64,000 bases of DNA from Paracoccus denitrificans. Its GTDB lineage: Bacteria; Pseudomonadota; Alphaproteobacteria; Rhodobacterales; Rhodobacteraceae. Below the pieces are notes generated by a model, which was not told where the DNA came from, did no database searches, and was given only the letters and a program-made list of their open reading frames with translations. The stretch is taken from NCBI GenBank assembly GCA_003240735.1, contig QFNE01000001.1, positions 186,001 to 250,000 of the forward strand, in the 5' to 3' direction. Shown here piece by piece: positions 34,957 through 43,078 of this stretch (position 1 is its first letter; every line of letters begins with the position of its first letter). Made by a program: the position numbers and the translations under genes.

Positions 34957-35774
34957 TCCACCGGGGCCTGCGCGATGCGGGACAGAAAATCCGCGACCAG
35001 CGCATCCAGCAGCGGCTTTTGGGGGCCAAGCGGGAATTCGTGACCGGCCATGTCAAGGATGGCGACGGTCGCACGCGGCCACTCGGCCAGCGCCGCCATC
35101 TGGTCGCGCCAACCCACGACTTCGTCCTGACGCCCGGCGATGACCAGCGCGGGGCCATCAAACACCGGCAGCTCCGCCCGAAGCGCATAGCGGGCGGGGT
35201 CATGCCGGATCGGTTCAAGCGCGTCTTCATTGGCGGCCTTGCCGGCGGGAATGACCGTTGCAGCCAGCTTTTCCATCAACGCGTCGATCCAGTCGCGCGT
35301 CTGGACAAGCACCGGGGTCGCATTCAGCACCTCGCTTTCGTTGCGCGCAAGCGCGCCGATCAGCGCGGCGTTGCTGCGCAGGACGATACCAGTCTGACGA
35401 TCACGATGCGCATCGTCCGCAACGATCAGCGGCACACGCAGCATAAGGCCGCTGATCTGCGGGCGCAGCCGTGCCGCGACACCGCGGGCCAGCAACGCGC
35501 CTGCGGATGTCCCGCCAAGGACAAAGGGCGCGTCGCCGATCTCATCCCCGATCAGGCGGACAATCGCATCGACATAGCCGTCAAGGTCGTGGGGAACGGG
35601 TTCATCCGCGCTGCGGCCCATGCCCGGCAGATCGACGTAAAGACGGCCATAGCCTGCTTTGGCAAAGGCCGCGTCGTAGGTCGCGGCCTCGTCACGGTGA
35701 TCCATCGGCCAGCCGTGAAGAAAGACGGCCCTAGGCGCGTCCATCGGACCGCGCCACTCTCTCCACATCGGCAT
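34953..35774 (-). CDS. Alpha/beta hydrolase
   Basis: 273 residues of the alpha/beta hydrolase fold. The oxyanion segment is FLHGWPMDH, the nucleophile elbow is GGTSAGALLA (Ser near residue 95), and the acid and His are likely in GRQDEVVGW and DMAGHEFPL. There is no signal peptide. The substrate is unknown; neighbours (recQ, YggT) give no metabolic clue. It starts four bases from the YggT stop. Confidence 0.85.
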   Translation of the reverse strand: MPMWREWRGPMDAPRAVFLHGWPMDHRDEAATYDAAFAKAGYGRLYVDLPGMGRSADEPVPHDLDGYVDAIVRLIGDEIGDAPFVLGGTSAGALLARGVAARLRPQISGLMLRVPLIVADDAHRDRQTGIVLRSNAALIGALARNESEVLNATPVLVQTRDWIDALMEKLAATVIPAGKAANEDALEPIRHDPARYALRAELPVFDGPALVIAGRQDEVVGWRDQMAALAEWPRATVAILDMAGHEFPLGPQKPLLDALVADFLSRIAQAPVE

Positions 35775-35777
35775 GGG

Positions 35778-36071
35778 TCAATACCCCAGGAAGAAGCCGG
35801 CGTTGTTGGCCAGCGCCCGTTGCAGGACGATGATGATGATAAAGACGATCAGCGGCGCCAGATCCAGCCCGCCGGTATCCGGCAGGATGCGGCGGATCGG
35901 GGCGTAAAGCGGCTCCAGCAGGCGGTTCAGGCCGTACCAGATCTGGCCCACCAGCGGCTGACGCGGGTTCAGCACGCCGAAGTTGATCAGCCACGACATC
36001 AGGATATGGATGATCATCACCGTCCAGACGATATCCAGCAGAAGCATCAGGGTCTGAAACAGCGTCGTCAT
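35778..36071 (-). CDS. YggT-family membrane protein
   Basis: 97 residues with two hydrophobic segments (LFQTLMLLLDIVWTVMIIHILMSWLI and LAPLIVFIIIIVLQRAL) separated by LNRLLEPLYAPIRRILPDTGGLDLAP, the conserved YggT loop. Its role in the inner membrane is poorly defined; family members have been tied to osmotic stress and cell division gene clusters. ATG 36071 follows a GGGAA site and gives the normal family length, so the longer frame to 36353 is rejected. Confidence 0.88.
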   Translation of the reverse strand: MTTLFQTLMLLLDIVWTVMIIHILMSWLINFGVLNPRQPLVGQIWYGLNRLLEPLYAPIRRILPDTGGLDLAPLIVFIIIIVLQRALANNAGFFLGY

Positions 36072-36275
36072 GCGGGTTCCCATCATGTGTGGCGTGTGTG
36101 CGCTGTCAGCTAAGGCAGGCGCGGCGCTGGCGCAAGGCAAGAGGGGTCGGGCCGCGAAAACGTGCGCAGCGTGATCTGCCGCGCCGCCGCGTCGCGGTTG
36201 ACCGACGGACAATGGGGTGGTTGACCGGTCGGGACCGGATGATGCCACGACATCACCCCAACCCAGGATCGCGCG

Positions 36276-36857
36276 ATGTATCCCCTTATCCGCTTTGCCC
36301 GCACCATGGCCGCTGCGCGCCACGCACCGAAACTGGGGCCGTTCGATACGCATGTGTCAACCGTTCGGATCTGGCCGTGGGACATCGACCCGTGGATGGA
36401 GCTGAACAACGGGCGCACACTGACGCTTTACGATCTTGGGCGAATTCCGATGGCGGTGCGCCTTGGCGTGGTCAAGGCGCTGCGGGCGCATGGATACGGC
36501 TTTACCGTGGCGGGCAGCAACGTGCGCTATCGCCGTCGGATCACTGCGTTCCAGAAAGTGACGATGCTGTCGCGCACCATCGGCTGGGACGACCGCTTCA
36601 TCTATATGGAGCAGTCGCTTTGGTCCAAGGGGGAATGCTGCAACCAGATGCTGCTGCGCGCGGCCGTCGTGTCGCTGAAAGGGCGGCGAGGGATGATCGC
36701 GCCCACCCAGGTGATGCAGGACATCGGGGCCGACGCCACCTCGCCCGAGTTGCCCGAATGGGTCCGCGCCTGGATCCTGTCGGAATCCGAACGACCGTGG
36801 CCGCCCGCGCTGGTCGGAATTGCGCCGGGCGACCGCACAGCGGACTTGCCAGGCTGA
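36276..36857 (+). CDS. Hot-dog fold thioesterase (THEM6-like)
   Basis: 193 residues resembling the 4HBT/THEM6-like acyl-CoA thioesterase group. The helix-start motif WDIDPWMELNNGRTLTLYDLGR has the Asp/Asn pair expected at the active site, followed by GYGFTVAGSNVRYRRRITAF and the strand SLWSKGECCNQMLLRAAVV. It probably hydrolyses an acyl thioester in the cytoplasm. It opens a forward-strand run divergent from YggT. The specific acyl group is unknown. Confidence 0.8.
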   Translation: MYPLIRFARTMAAARHAPKLGPFDTHVSTVRIWPWDIDPWMELNNGRTLTLYDLGRIPMAVRLGVVKALRAHGYGFTVAGSNVRYRRRITAFQKVTMLSRTIGWDDRFIYMEQSLWSKGECCNQMLLRAAVVSLKGRRGMIAPTQVMQDIGADATSPELPEWVRAWILSESERPWPPALVGIAPGDRTADLPG

Positions 36858-36917
36858 TCCGCTTTGGGCCTTATGCGCCCGAAGTCCCAGCCTGAACCCG
36901 CACCCCGGAGCCCCCGC

Positions 36918-38297
36918 ATGTCTGATCCGCGCGCCCGCCGCCGCATCTGGGGATGGTGGTTCTTCGACTGGGCCAGCCAGCCATTCGCGACGCTGCTGCT
37001 GACCTTCGTCTTTCCGATCTACTTCGCCGAGGTGGCGACCGCCCATTTCGCCGCTGAAGGTGCCGCGAACCCCGGCGCGATGGCCCAGCAGATGTGGGGA
37101 TACGCGCTGGCGATTTCAGGTATTGTGATTGCGCTGATGGCCCCAATCCTGGGCGCGATCGCCGACACCAGCGGCCGACGAATGCCTTGGATCGTGGGGT
37201 TTTCGCTGATCTACGTTCTGGGGGCCTATGGCACTGGCCTGCTGCAACCGGACGGGGCCGGGCTGACAAGGGTCCTGATCTTCTTCGGCATCGGCCTGAT
37301 CGGGCTGGAATTCACGACGATCTTTACCAACGCCCTGATGCCGACCCTTGCCCCGCGCGAGGATCTGGGCCGCGTTTCGGGGTCGGGCTTTGCCTTCGGC
37401 TATCTGGGCGGTCTGGTCGCACTGGCGCTGATGCTGGGGCTGTTTGCCGAAAGTGCGGCAACTGGTCTGACGCTGCTCGGGCACGCCCCCGCGCTGGGTC
37501 TGGACCCCGTCCAGCGCGAAGGGACGCGCTTTGCCGGGACGTTCACCGCCATCTGGTACGTCGTCTTCATGATCCCGTTCTTTCTGTGGGTGCGCGAACC
37601 GCGCGGCCCCCGCCAGCCCGTGCGCATCCGCGCCGCGCTGGGTGATCTGGGACGGCTGCTCCGCGGTCTGCCACGGCGTCCGTCGCTGATGGCATGGCTG
37701 ATCGCGTCGATGTTTTCGCGCGACGCCCTGAACGGGCTTTACGCGTTCGCTGGCGTCTATGCTGCCACTGTTCTGGGCTGGCCGGTGATCTGGTCGGGCG
37801 TCTTCGGTGTCCTGTCGGCGATTGCAGCGGCGCTGATTTCATGGCTGGGAGGCCGCGCCGACCGTCGGCTGGGACCAAAGCCCGTCATCGTCGGCTGCAC
37901 CGTTGTCCTGATTGCGGTCTGCACGGTCGCCGTCGGGCTGACACCGGCCAGCCTGTTTGGCGTGCCGCTGCCACGGGGCCCGATGGTTGGGCCGATGCGT
38001 CTGGCCGATCTGATCTTCATGCTGTGCGGGTTCTTCATCGGCGGGTTCGGCGGCGCGCTGCAGGCCGCCAGCCGGACGATGATGCTGCGCCACACCTCGG
38101 CCGCGCGCGCGACAGAGGCGTTCGGATTATACGCGCTGTCTGGCAAGGCCACGGCGTTTCTGGCGCCTGCCCTGATCGCGCTGGTGACCGGGATCAGCGG
38201 AAGCCAGCGGATCGGGATTTCGCCGCTGATCGTGATGTTCATTCTGTCGCTGGTCCTGCTAAGCTGGGTCAAACACGAGGGAGAACCCGAGCAGTGA
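36918..38297 (+). CDS. UMF1-type MFS transporter
   Basis: 459 residues with about twelve helices. The start RRRIWGWWFFDWASQPFATLLLTFVFPIYF is characteristic of the Atg22/UMF1 branch of MFS, as are GAIADTSGRRMPWI and SRTMMLRHTSAARATEAFGLYALSGKATAFLAP. Substrates of this group in bacteria are mostly unknown. ATG 36918 has GGAG upstream and starts just before the first helix; an in-frame ATG at 36864 is less likely. The stop overlaps the next gene start as GTGA. Confidence 0.88.
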   Translation: MSDPRARRRIWGWWFFDWASQPFATLLLTFVFPIYFAEVATAHFAAEGAANPGAMAQQMWGYALAISGIVIALMAPILGAIADTSGRRMPWIVGFSLIYVLGAYGTGLLQPDGAGLTRVLIFFGIGLIGLEFTTIFTNALMPTLAPREDLGRVSGSGFAFGYLGGLVALALMLGLFAESAATGLTLLGHAPALGLDPVQREGTRFAGTFTAIWYVVFMIPFFLWVREPRGPRQPVRIRAALGDLGRLLRGLPRRPSLMAWLIASMFSRDALNGLYAFAGVYAATVLGWPVIWSGVFGVLSAIAAALISWLGGRADRRLGPKPVIVGCTVVLIAVCTVAVGLTPASLFGVPLPRGPMVGPMRLADLIFMLCGFFIGGFGGALQAASRTMMLRHTSAARATEAFGLYALSGKATAFLAPALIALVTGISGSQRIGISPLIVMFILSLVLLSWVKHEGEPEQ

Positions 38298-39169
38298 TCG
38301 CCAAGACCCTGAAAATCTGCGCCGCGATGATCGCGCTGGCGCTGCCTGCGACGGTCGTGCCCGCCGCCGCCGATCCGCTGGCCAAGGACGTCTTTGGCGG
38401 CATCCGGACCAGTAACGGCGGCCCGGCCCAGCCGATCGGGTTCTATTCCAAGGGCTGCGCGTCCGGGAACGTGCAGCTGCCCGAAACCGGTCCCACGTGG
38501 CAGGCGATGCGGCTGTCGCGCAACCGCAACTGGGGCCAGCCGCAGCTGGTGCAGTTTCTGGCTGACCTGTCGGCACAGGCCCGTCAGGCCGGATGGCAGG
38601 GCCTGTATATCGGCGACATGAGCCAGCCGATGGGCGGCCCGATGAAGACCGGCCATGCCAGCCACCAGATCGGGCTGGACGCCGACATCTGGATGCTGCC
38701 GCCGCAAAGCATGCGGTTAAGCGTGGCGCAGCGCGAGAAGATTTCATCGCAATCGGTCGTGGCCAAGAACGGTCTGGGCCCCAGCGCGCTGTGGTCGGCC
38801 AGCCACCACATGATCCTGCGCGCCGCCGCGTCCGATCCGCGGGTCGAGCGGGTCTTTGTCGACCCGGTCGCCAAGGTCATGATGTGCAACGCCGAAACCG
38901 GTAATCGCGCGTATCTGCGCAAGATCCGTCCCATCAACGGGCATGATTTCCACTTCCACGTTCGTCTGGCCTGCCCTGCGGGCGCGTCCGCCTGCCAGCA
39001 TCAGGACCCGGTTCCCGCCGGTGACGGATGCGCCGAGGCCGGGCAATGGATCGCCAACCGCGCCAATCCGCCCAAGAGCCAGCCCAAGGCCGACCCCGAC
39101 TATCGCCATCCTCGTTCCTTCCGCCTAAGTGAGATGCCCCGCACATGTCAGGCACTCGTCACACGCTAG
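38294..39169 (+). CDS. mepA: Penicillin-insensitive murein endopeptidase
   Basis: 291 residues of the MepA (LAS peptidase) family. A hydrophobic leader (LKICAAMIALALPATVVPAAA) acts as signal peptide. Zinc-site motifs are GHASHQIGLDADIW near residue 116 and GHDFHFHVRL near residue 217; a Cys-containing C-terminal tail follows. It cleaves D-Ala-mDAP cross-links in peptidoglycan. The GTG at 38294 overlaps the MFS stop and begins directly before the leader; a frame extending to 37694 is a shadow of the MFS gene. The 3' end overlaps the next gene by 25 bases. Confidence 0.93.
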   Translation: MIAKTLKICAAMIALALPATVVPAAADPLAKDVFGGIRTSNGGPAQPIGFYSKGCASGNVQLPETGPTWQAMRLSRNRNWGQPQLVQFLADLSAQARQAGWQGLYIGDMSQPMGGPMKTGHASHQIGLDADIWMLPPQSMRLSVAQREKISSQSVVAKNGLGPSALWSASHHMILRAAASDPRVERVFVDPVAKVMMCNAETGNRAYLRKIRPINGHDFHFHVRLACPAGASACQHQDPVPAGDGCAEAGQWIANRANPPKSQPKADPDYRHPRSFRLSEMPRTCQALVTR

Positions 39170-40089
39170 GGGCGGTGGCGGCGTTTATCGGATTGACCGC
39201 TGCGGCATGGGCCGCGGCGGATCAACCCGGTTCTGCCCCTTCGACCCAACCGGCAGCCCCCACCGTCGAATATGTCGGGAAATACGTCTGGTCCCGACCG
39301 GATGCCGATTTCGGCGGCTTTTCGGGGATCGAACTTTCGCCCGACGGCATGCGCTATACCGCGCTGTCGGATCGGGCCACGCTGTGGTGGGGCACGGTGG
39401 AACGCGACGCGCAAGGGCGCGTGCGCGGCATGACGCTGGCGGGTCAGTCGAACCTGCGAGACAGCAAGGGCAAGGCACTGGTCCCCGGCTATCAGGGGGA
39501 TTCCGAGGGCGTCGCCGTCGCGCAGGACGGGCGCATCTTCGTCAGTTTCGAAGGGCTGATCCGCGTGGCCGAATATGACACGCCCGACGCCCCTGCCAAG
39601 GTTCTGCCGACCGCGCCGTGGTTCAAGACACTGGGCCGCAACAAGGCGCTGGAGGCGCTGGCGATCACCGATGACGGTGCGCTGATCACGACGCCCGAAC
39701 TGTGGCCGGGCGACGATCCGACCTATCCGTTGTGGAAATTTCAGGACGGTGCGTGGACCACCATCGGCCAGCTGCCCCGTGTCGGACGTTGGGCGGCGGT
39801 GGCCGCCGATATCGGCCCTGACGGCATGCTGTATCTGCTTCAACGCGATTTTCGCGGTCTGGGGGGCTTTGCCAACCGCCTGATTCGGGTTGACCTGACC
39901 AAGGCCACCGGCCCGGATGCGCAGTTGGACGAACAGGTTCTGCTGCAGACCAACTATCGCCAGTATGGCAACCTGGAAGGGTTGAGCATCTGGAAAGACG
40001 GCCAGGGACTGCGCGCCACGATGATCTCGGACGACAATTTCCTGATGCTGCTGCAGACCGAGATCGTGGAATACCGCATCCGGAACTGA
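39145..40089 (+). CDS. Secreted phytase-like esterase-family protein
   Basis: 314 residues. A leader (TLGAVAAFIGLTAAAWAAA) suggests export. The rest looks like the phytase-like propeller domain: GGFSGIELSPDGMRYTALSDRATLWWG, YQGDSEGVAVAQDGRIFVSFEG, LEALAITDDGALITTPE and GNLEGLSIWKDGQGLRATMISDDN. Activity is not proven for this group. It begins inside the end of mepA, so the two are probably co-translated in the envelope. No Ca-binding or catalytic residues can be assigned with confidence. Confidence 0.8.
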   Translation: MSGTRHTLGAVAAFIGLTAAAWAAADQPGSAPSTQPAAPTVEYVGKYVWSRPDADFGGFSGIELSPDGMRYTALSDRATLWWGTVERDAQGRVRGMTLAGQSNLRDSKGKALVPGYQGDSEGVAVAQDGRIFVSFEGLIRVAEYDTPDAPAKVLPTAPWFKTLGRNKALEALAITDDGALITTPELWPGDDPTYPLWKFQDGAWTTIGQLPRVGRWAAVAADIGPDGMLYLLQRDFRGLGGFANRLIRVDLTKATGPDAQLDEQVLLQTNYRQYGNLEGLSIWKDGQGLRATMISDDNFLMLLQTEIVEYRIRN

Positions 40090-40194
40090 CCGGGCCGGCT
40101 TGGCCGCCCGGGCACGGCCCGAGGCATGACCGGGATTGACGGATGCGCACATTGGGCCTAATCGCCCGGCTGTCCCGATCACGGGGCCGAGTTG

Positions 40195-40217
40195 TTCCGC
40201 TACCTTGTAAAACGGAA
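40195..40217 (+). promoter_or_regulatory. Hairpin masking the ribosome site of the queuosine transporter gene
   Basis: TTCCG (40195-40199) pairs with CGGAA (40213-40217) around a 13-base loop CTACCTTGTAAAA. The right arm contains most of the GGAAAG ribosome site used by the ATG at 40227. Queuosine transporter genes are often under preQ1 control, but this sequence does not match the preQ1-I pseudoknot I know, so only a simple hairpin is claimed. Confidence 0.35.
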
Positions 40218-40226
40218 AGTCTGTCC

Positions 40227-40829
40227 ATGCGCCTTACGCTTGCGCCCGCCGTCATGGCGATGGCGGTCATTGTCGTCGCCTCGAACATCCTTGTGCAGTT
40301 CCAGTTGGGGAACTGGCTGACTTGGGGGGCGCTGACCTATCCGTTTGCCTTTCTGGTAACCGACATCACTAACCGCATTCACGGCCGGCGCGCCGCGCAG
40401 CGCGTGGTGGTCGTCGGCTTCGTCACCGGGCTGTTCTGTTCGCTGATTGCGGCGGGTGCCGGGACCACGACCATCCGGATCGCCACCGCCTCGGCGGCCG
40501 CGTTCTTTCTGGGACAGATGCTGGACGTGATCCTGTTCGACCGGATGCGTTACCGCCCCGACTGGTGGAAGGCGCCGCTGATTTCGTCTGTGATGGGTTC
40601 CGTCTTGGACACGATCATCTTCTTCACCATCGCCTTCGCGGCGTTTCTGCCACATGACGCCAACACCGGCTGGTCGAACGAGATCGTCCCCCTGCTGGGC
40701 CAGGGCCCCGAATTGCCGCTGTGGATGTCGCTGGGAATTGCCGACTGGGGGGTCAAGATGGGGCTGGCGCTGCTGACCCTTGTGCCCTTCCGCATCCTGG
40801 TACGCAAAATCTTGTCAACACCGGCCTAA
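40227..40829 (+). CDS. Queuosine precursor transporter (YhhQ/VUT family)
   Basis: 200 residues with about six helices. Family features include ASNILVQFQLGNWLTWGALTYPFAFLVTDITNRIHG near the N-terminus and LGQMLDVILFDRMR, GSVLDTIIFFTIAF and GIADWGVKMGLALLTLVPFR further on. YhhQ-type proteins import preQ0 or preQ1 for tRNA queuosine synthesis. ATG 40227 has GGAAAG upstream; the in-frame ATG at 40143 adds a charged non-family extension. Overlap with the hairpin at its ribosome site suggests translational control. Confidence 0.9.
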   Translation: MRLTLAPAVMAMAVIVVASNILVQFQLGNWLTWGALTYPFAFLVTDITNRIHGRRAAQRVVVVGFVTGLFCSLIAAGAGTTTIRIATASAAAFFLGQMLDVILFDRMRYRPDWWKAPLISSVMGSVLDTIIFFTIAFAAFLPHDANTGWSNEIVPLLGQGPELPLWMSLGIADWGVKMGLALLTLVPFRILVRKILSTPA

Positions 40830-40835
40830 ACCCTG

Positions 40836-40864
40836 TTGACTTGTGGTCAGGCTGTGCGAACCTT
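40836..40864 (+). promoter_or_regulatory. Candidate promoter of the small structured RNA unit
   Basis: TTGACT (40836-40841) and AACCTT (40859-40864) are spaced by 17 bases. The -35 is near consensus, the -10 is weak. A start around 40871 would leave about 15 bases before the Shine-Dalgarno of the 18-codon ORF. Confidence 0.45.
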
Positions 40865-40885
40865 CGTTTCAGCGGCAACATTTTG

Positions 40886-41026
40886 AAAGGAGGTGGTCCA
40901 GTGTCGAGAGTGATGTTGGAGAGAGGTGTCGGGACAAACAGGGGGGCCGCGGCCTGAGGGCAGCCCCAGGGTCAAGAACCCTGCCTGGGACCGGATTTAT
41001 CCATCCCTAACCGGACCATCTCCTTT
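40886..41026 (+). ncRNA. Structured small RNA with long-range Shine-Dalgarno stem
   Basis: AAAGGAGGTGGTCC (40886-40899) can pair with GGACCATCTCCTTT (41013-41026), 13 Watson-Crick pairs and one G-U, enclosing 113 bases. The left arm is the entire ribosome site of an 18-codon ORF, so closing the stem would hide it. Inside is a second hairpin AGGGT-CAAGA-ACCCT (40968-40982). A promoter candidate precedes it and a rho-independent terminator follows directly. I do not recognise it as a named RNA family. It could be a regulatory RNA, a leader-type small mRNA or both. Confidence 0.6.
40901..40957 (+). CDS. 18-residue small protein ORF inside the structured RNA
   Basis: GTG start at 40901, stop TGA at 40955-40957. 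The peptide reads MSRVMLERGVGTNRGAAA: basic/acidic start, glycine- and alanine-rich end, no membrane segment. AAAGGAGG lies seven bases before the start, the best ribosome site in the window. The site is one arm of a long stem, so translation is probably conditional. Nothing about the peptide function can be stated; it may be a leader whose translation matters rather than its product. Confidence 0.55.
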   Translation: MSRVMLERGVGTNRGAAA

Positions 41027-41034
41027 GATCTCGC

Positions 41035-41067
41035 GGGCCGTCCCACATCGGGCGGCCCGTTTGTTTT
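41035..41067 (+). terminator. Rho-independent terminator
   Basis: GGGCCGTCC (41035-41043) pairs with GGGCGGCCC (41050-41058), nine pairs with one U-G, loop CACATC, followed by GTTTGTTTT. It ends the small RNA unit on the forward strand. On the reverse strand there is no U-tail, so exonuclease III transcripts would not stop here. Confidence 0.88.
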
Positions 41068-41090
41068 GGTGATCTGCGCCGGTTCTGCGA

Positions 41091-41882
41091 TCAGACCTTC
41101 AGGTCAAAGCTGGCGAAGACGGGCACATGGTCGCTGGGCTGTTCCCAAGCCCGGACGCCGCGCATGATGCGGCTGCGGTGACCCGATGCGGCGATGTCTG
41201 ACGTGGCCCAGATATGGTCCAGCCGCCGCCCGCGGTCGGACGCGTCCCAGTCGCGGTTGCGATAGCTCCACCACGAGTAAAGCTGGCCCTCGGGGATGTC
41301 CTGACGCGTCACGTCGACCCACGACCCGGCCTGCTGCGCGTCCGCCAGATGCGCGACCTCGACCGGGGTGTGGCTGACGATTTTCAGCAGTTGTTTGTGG
41401 GACCAGACGTCGTCTTCGCGCGGCGCGATGTTCAGGTCGCCCACAAGGATCGACCGTTCGGGCCGATCGGCGTGGAACGCATCGCGCATGTCGGTCAGGT
41501 AATCCAGCTTCTGGCCGAACTTTTCATTCTGCAGACGGTCGGGGATATCACCCCCCGCCGGGACATAGACGTTGTGGATGACGACGCCGTTTTCCAGCCG
41601 TCCCGCGACATGACGCGCATGCCCCAGTCGGGCATAGTCGCGGTCGCCCGCATCCGTCATCGGCAGCCGCGACAGGATGGCCACGCCGTTATATCCGCGC
41701 TGCCCGCGCGCGACCATCCAGTGATAGCCAAGCGCATGGAACAGATCGAACGGGATCTTTTCCACGGGCGATTTGCATTCCTGCAGGCACAGGATATCCG
41801 GCGCCTCTTCGGTCAGAAGGCGGATGACAAGGTTCGACCGCAGCCGGACCGAGTTGATATTCCAAGTGGCGATCGTGAACAT
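41091..41882 (-). CDS. xthA: Exodeoxyribonuclease III
   Basis: 263 residues of the ExoIII/APE1 (EEP) family. Motifs: TWNINSVRLR, LCLQECK with the metal Glu, NGVAILSRLP, HNVYVPAGGD, LVGDLNIAP (Asp/Asn), SWVDVTRQ, YSWWSYRNRDWDASDRGRRLDHIWAT and the catalytic His in PSDHVPVFASF. It repairs abasic sites and 3' blocks in DNA. It lies 40 bases downstream of the topoisomerase gene on the same strand, so they may be co-transcribed. Its terminator is not evident. Confidence 0.94.
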   Translation of the reverse strand: MFTIATWNINSVRLRSNLVIRLLTEEAPDILCLQECKSPVEKIPFDLFHALGYHWMVARGQRGYNGVAILSRLPMTDAGDRDYARLGHARHVAGRLENGVVIHNVYVPAGGDIPDRLQNEKFGQKLDYLTDMRDAFHADRPERSILVGDLNIAPREDDVWSHKQLLKIVSHTPVEVAHLADAQQAGSWVDVTRQDIPEGQLYSWWSYRNRDWDASDRGRRLDHIWATSDIAASGHRSRIMRGVRAWEQPSDHVPVFASFDLKV

Positions 41883-41922
41883 GGAACGTGTTCTGCACCG
41901 GATCGGCCGGGATGAAAAGCCG

Positions 41923-43005
41923 TCACGCCTTGAGGCGCTTGCGCAGGAACTTCAGCACCTCGACCTCAACCGGTGACAGACCGTGCTGGTCCAGCTCCTT
42001 GCCGATCTCCTCGCGGATCTGCAGCTTCAGTTCGTGCGCCATATAGCTGTCGATGACTTCCGGATGGATATAGCATTTGCGGCAGATCGTGGGCGTGTTG
42101 CCCAGACGCTTGGATACCTGTTCGATGGCATCACGCACATTGCGCTTGGCCGCCGCCTCGCTGTCGGCCTTTTCGTATTCGCTCAGCGCAAGGGCTGCCA
42201 GAACCGTCCCGGTCCAGGTCCGGAAGTCCTTGGCCGTGATATCGCGGCCCGCGATCTCCTTGAGATAGGCGTTCACGTCGCCCGAGCCGATCTCGCGTCG
42301 CGCGCCGTCTTCGTCCAGATACTGGAACAGGTGCTGGCCGGGCAGGTCCTGACTTTGGCGGACGATACGCGCGATACGGCGATCCTTCAGCGACAGGTCC
42401 CATTCCTTGCCGGATTTTCCCTTGAACCTGAACCGGACGGTCGAGCCGCTGATATCGGCATGACGGTCGCGCAGCGTCGTCAGCCCGTGGGATTTGTTGG
42501 CCTGCGCGTATTCGGCATTTCCGACCCGGATCAGTGTTGTTTCCAGCAGCTTGACAACAGTCGCCAGAACCTTGTCCCGACCCATGCCGCGCTTGGCCAT
42601 GTCGGCATCGATCCGGTCGCGAATGTCGGGCAGCGCGGACGCAAAGGCCAGCATATGTGTGAACTTGGTGCTGTCGCGTGCGGCCCTGAAGTCCGGGTGA
42701 TAGCGATACTGCTTGCGCCCCCGCGCATCGCGTCCGGTGGCCTGCAGGTGCCCTTTCGGGCCGGGGCAGATCCAGACGTCCGTCCATGCGGGCGGGATGG
42801 CCAGCTTGTTGATCTGCGCGATGCGACGCTTGTCGGAAACGCGCTGCCCCTTGGGGTCGCGATACGTCCACCCCTTGCCGGCGCGACGGCGGGTGATCCC
42901 CGGGGCGTCGTCGCTGACATAGGTCAGCCCCGCGTCTTGGGCAGCATCCTTGGGGTCGACCCGGTCTGTGGCTGGCGGCATGGCGGACCCTTGGGGATGG
43001 TTCAT
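41923..43005 (-). CDS. DNA topoisomerase IB (poxvirus/bacterial type)
   Basis: 360 residues of the bacterial TopIB family. N-terminal DNA-binding part: GLTYVSDDAPGITRRRAGKGWTYRDPKGQRV and IPPAWTDVWICPGPKGHLQATGRDARGRKQYRYHP. Catalytic part: LIRVGNAEYAQANKSHGLTTLRDRH (Arg), FKGKSGKEWDLSL (Lys), AKDFRTWTGTVLAA (Arg/His region) and the nucleophile Tyr in CRKCYIHPEVIDSYM. It relaxes supercoils by nicking one strand. ATG 43005 is the outermost ATG; ATG 42981 with AAGGG upstream is an alternative and is not excluded. Confidence 0.92.
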   Translation of the reverse strand: MNHPQGSAMPPATDRVDPKDAAQDAGLTYVSDDAPGITRRRAGKGWTYRDPKGQRVSDKRRIAQINKLAIPPAWTDVWICPGPKGHLQATGRDARGRKQYRYHPDFRAARDSTKFTHMLAFASALPDIRDRIDADMAKRGMGRDKVLATVVKLLETTLIRVGNAEYAQANKSHGLTTLRDRHADISGSTVRFRFKGKSGKEWDLSLKDRRIARIVRQSQDLPGQHLFQYLDEDGARREIGSGDVNAYLKEIAGRDITAKDFRTWTGTVLAALALSEYEKADSEAAAKRNVRDAIEQVSKRLGNTPTICRKCYIHPEVIDSYMAHELKLQIREEIGKELDQHGLSPVEVEVLKFLRKRLKA

Positions 43006-43043
43006 CACACCCCGAACGCCCGATCGTCCCGCCAGGTTGCGGC

Positions 43044-43063
43044 GGGGGCGCCTGCACGCCCCC
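43044..43063 (-). promoter_or_regulatory. Hairpin between alpha-2-macroglobulin and topoisomerase genes
   Basis: GGGGGCG and CGCCCCC pair perfectly around a six-base loop in the 73-base gap. There is no U-run on either strand, so it is at best a pausing or rho-assisted site. Confidence 0.4.
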
Positions 43064-43078
43064 GGTGTTGCCCGCCCG

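Noticed and set aside
33169..35043. Forward ORF of 624 codons opposite recQ
   Set aside because: Antisense shadow of recQ, whose reverse frame carries all helicase, RQC and HRDC motifs.
40195..40226. preQ1-I riboswitch before the queuosine transporter gene
   Set aside because: The C-rich loop plus A-rich tail pseudoknot pattern of preQ1-I is not matched; only a simple hairpin over the ribosome site can be supported.
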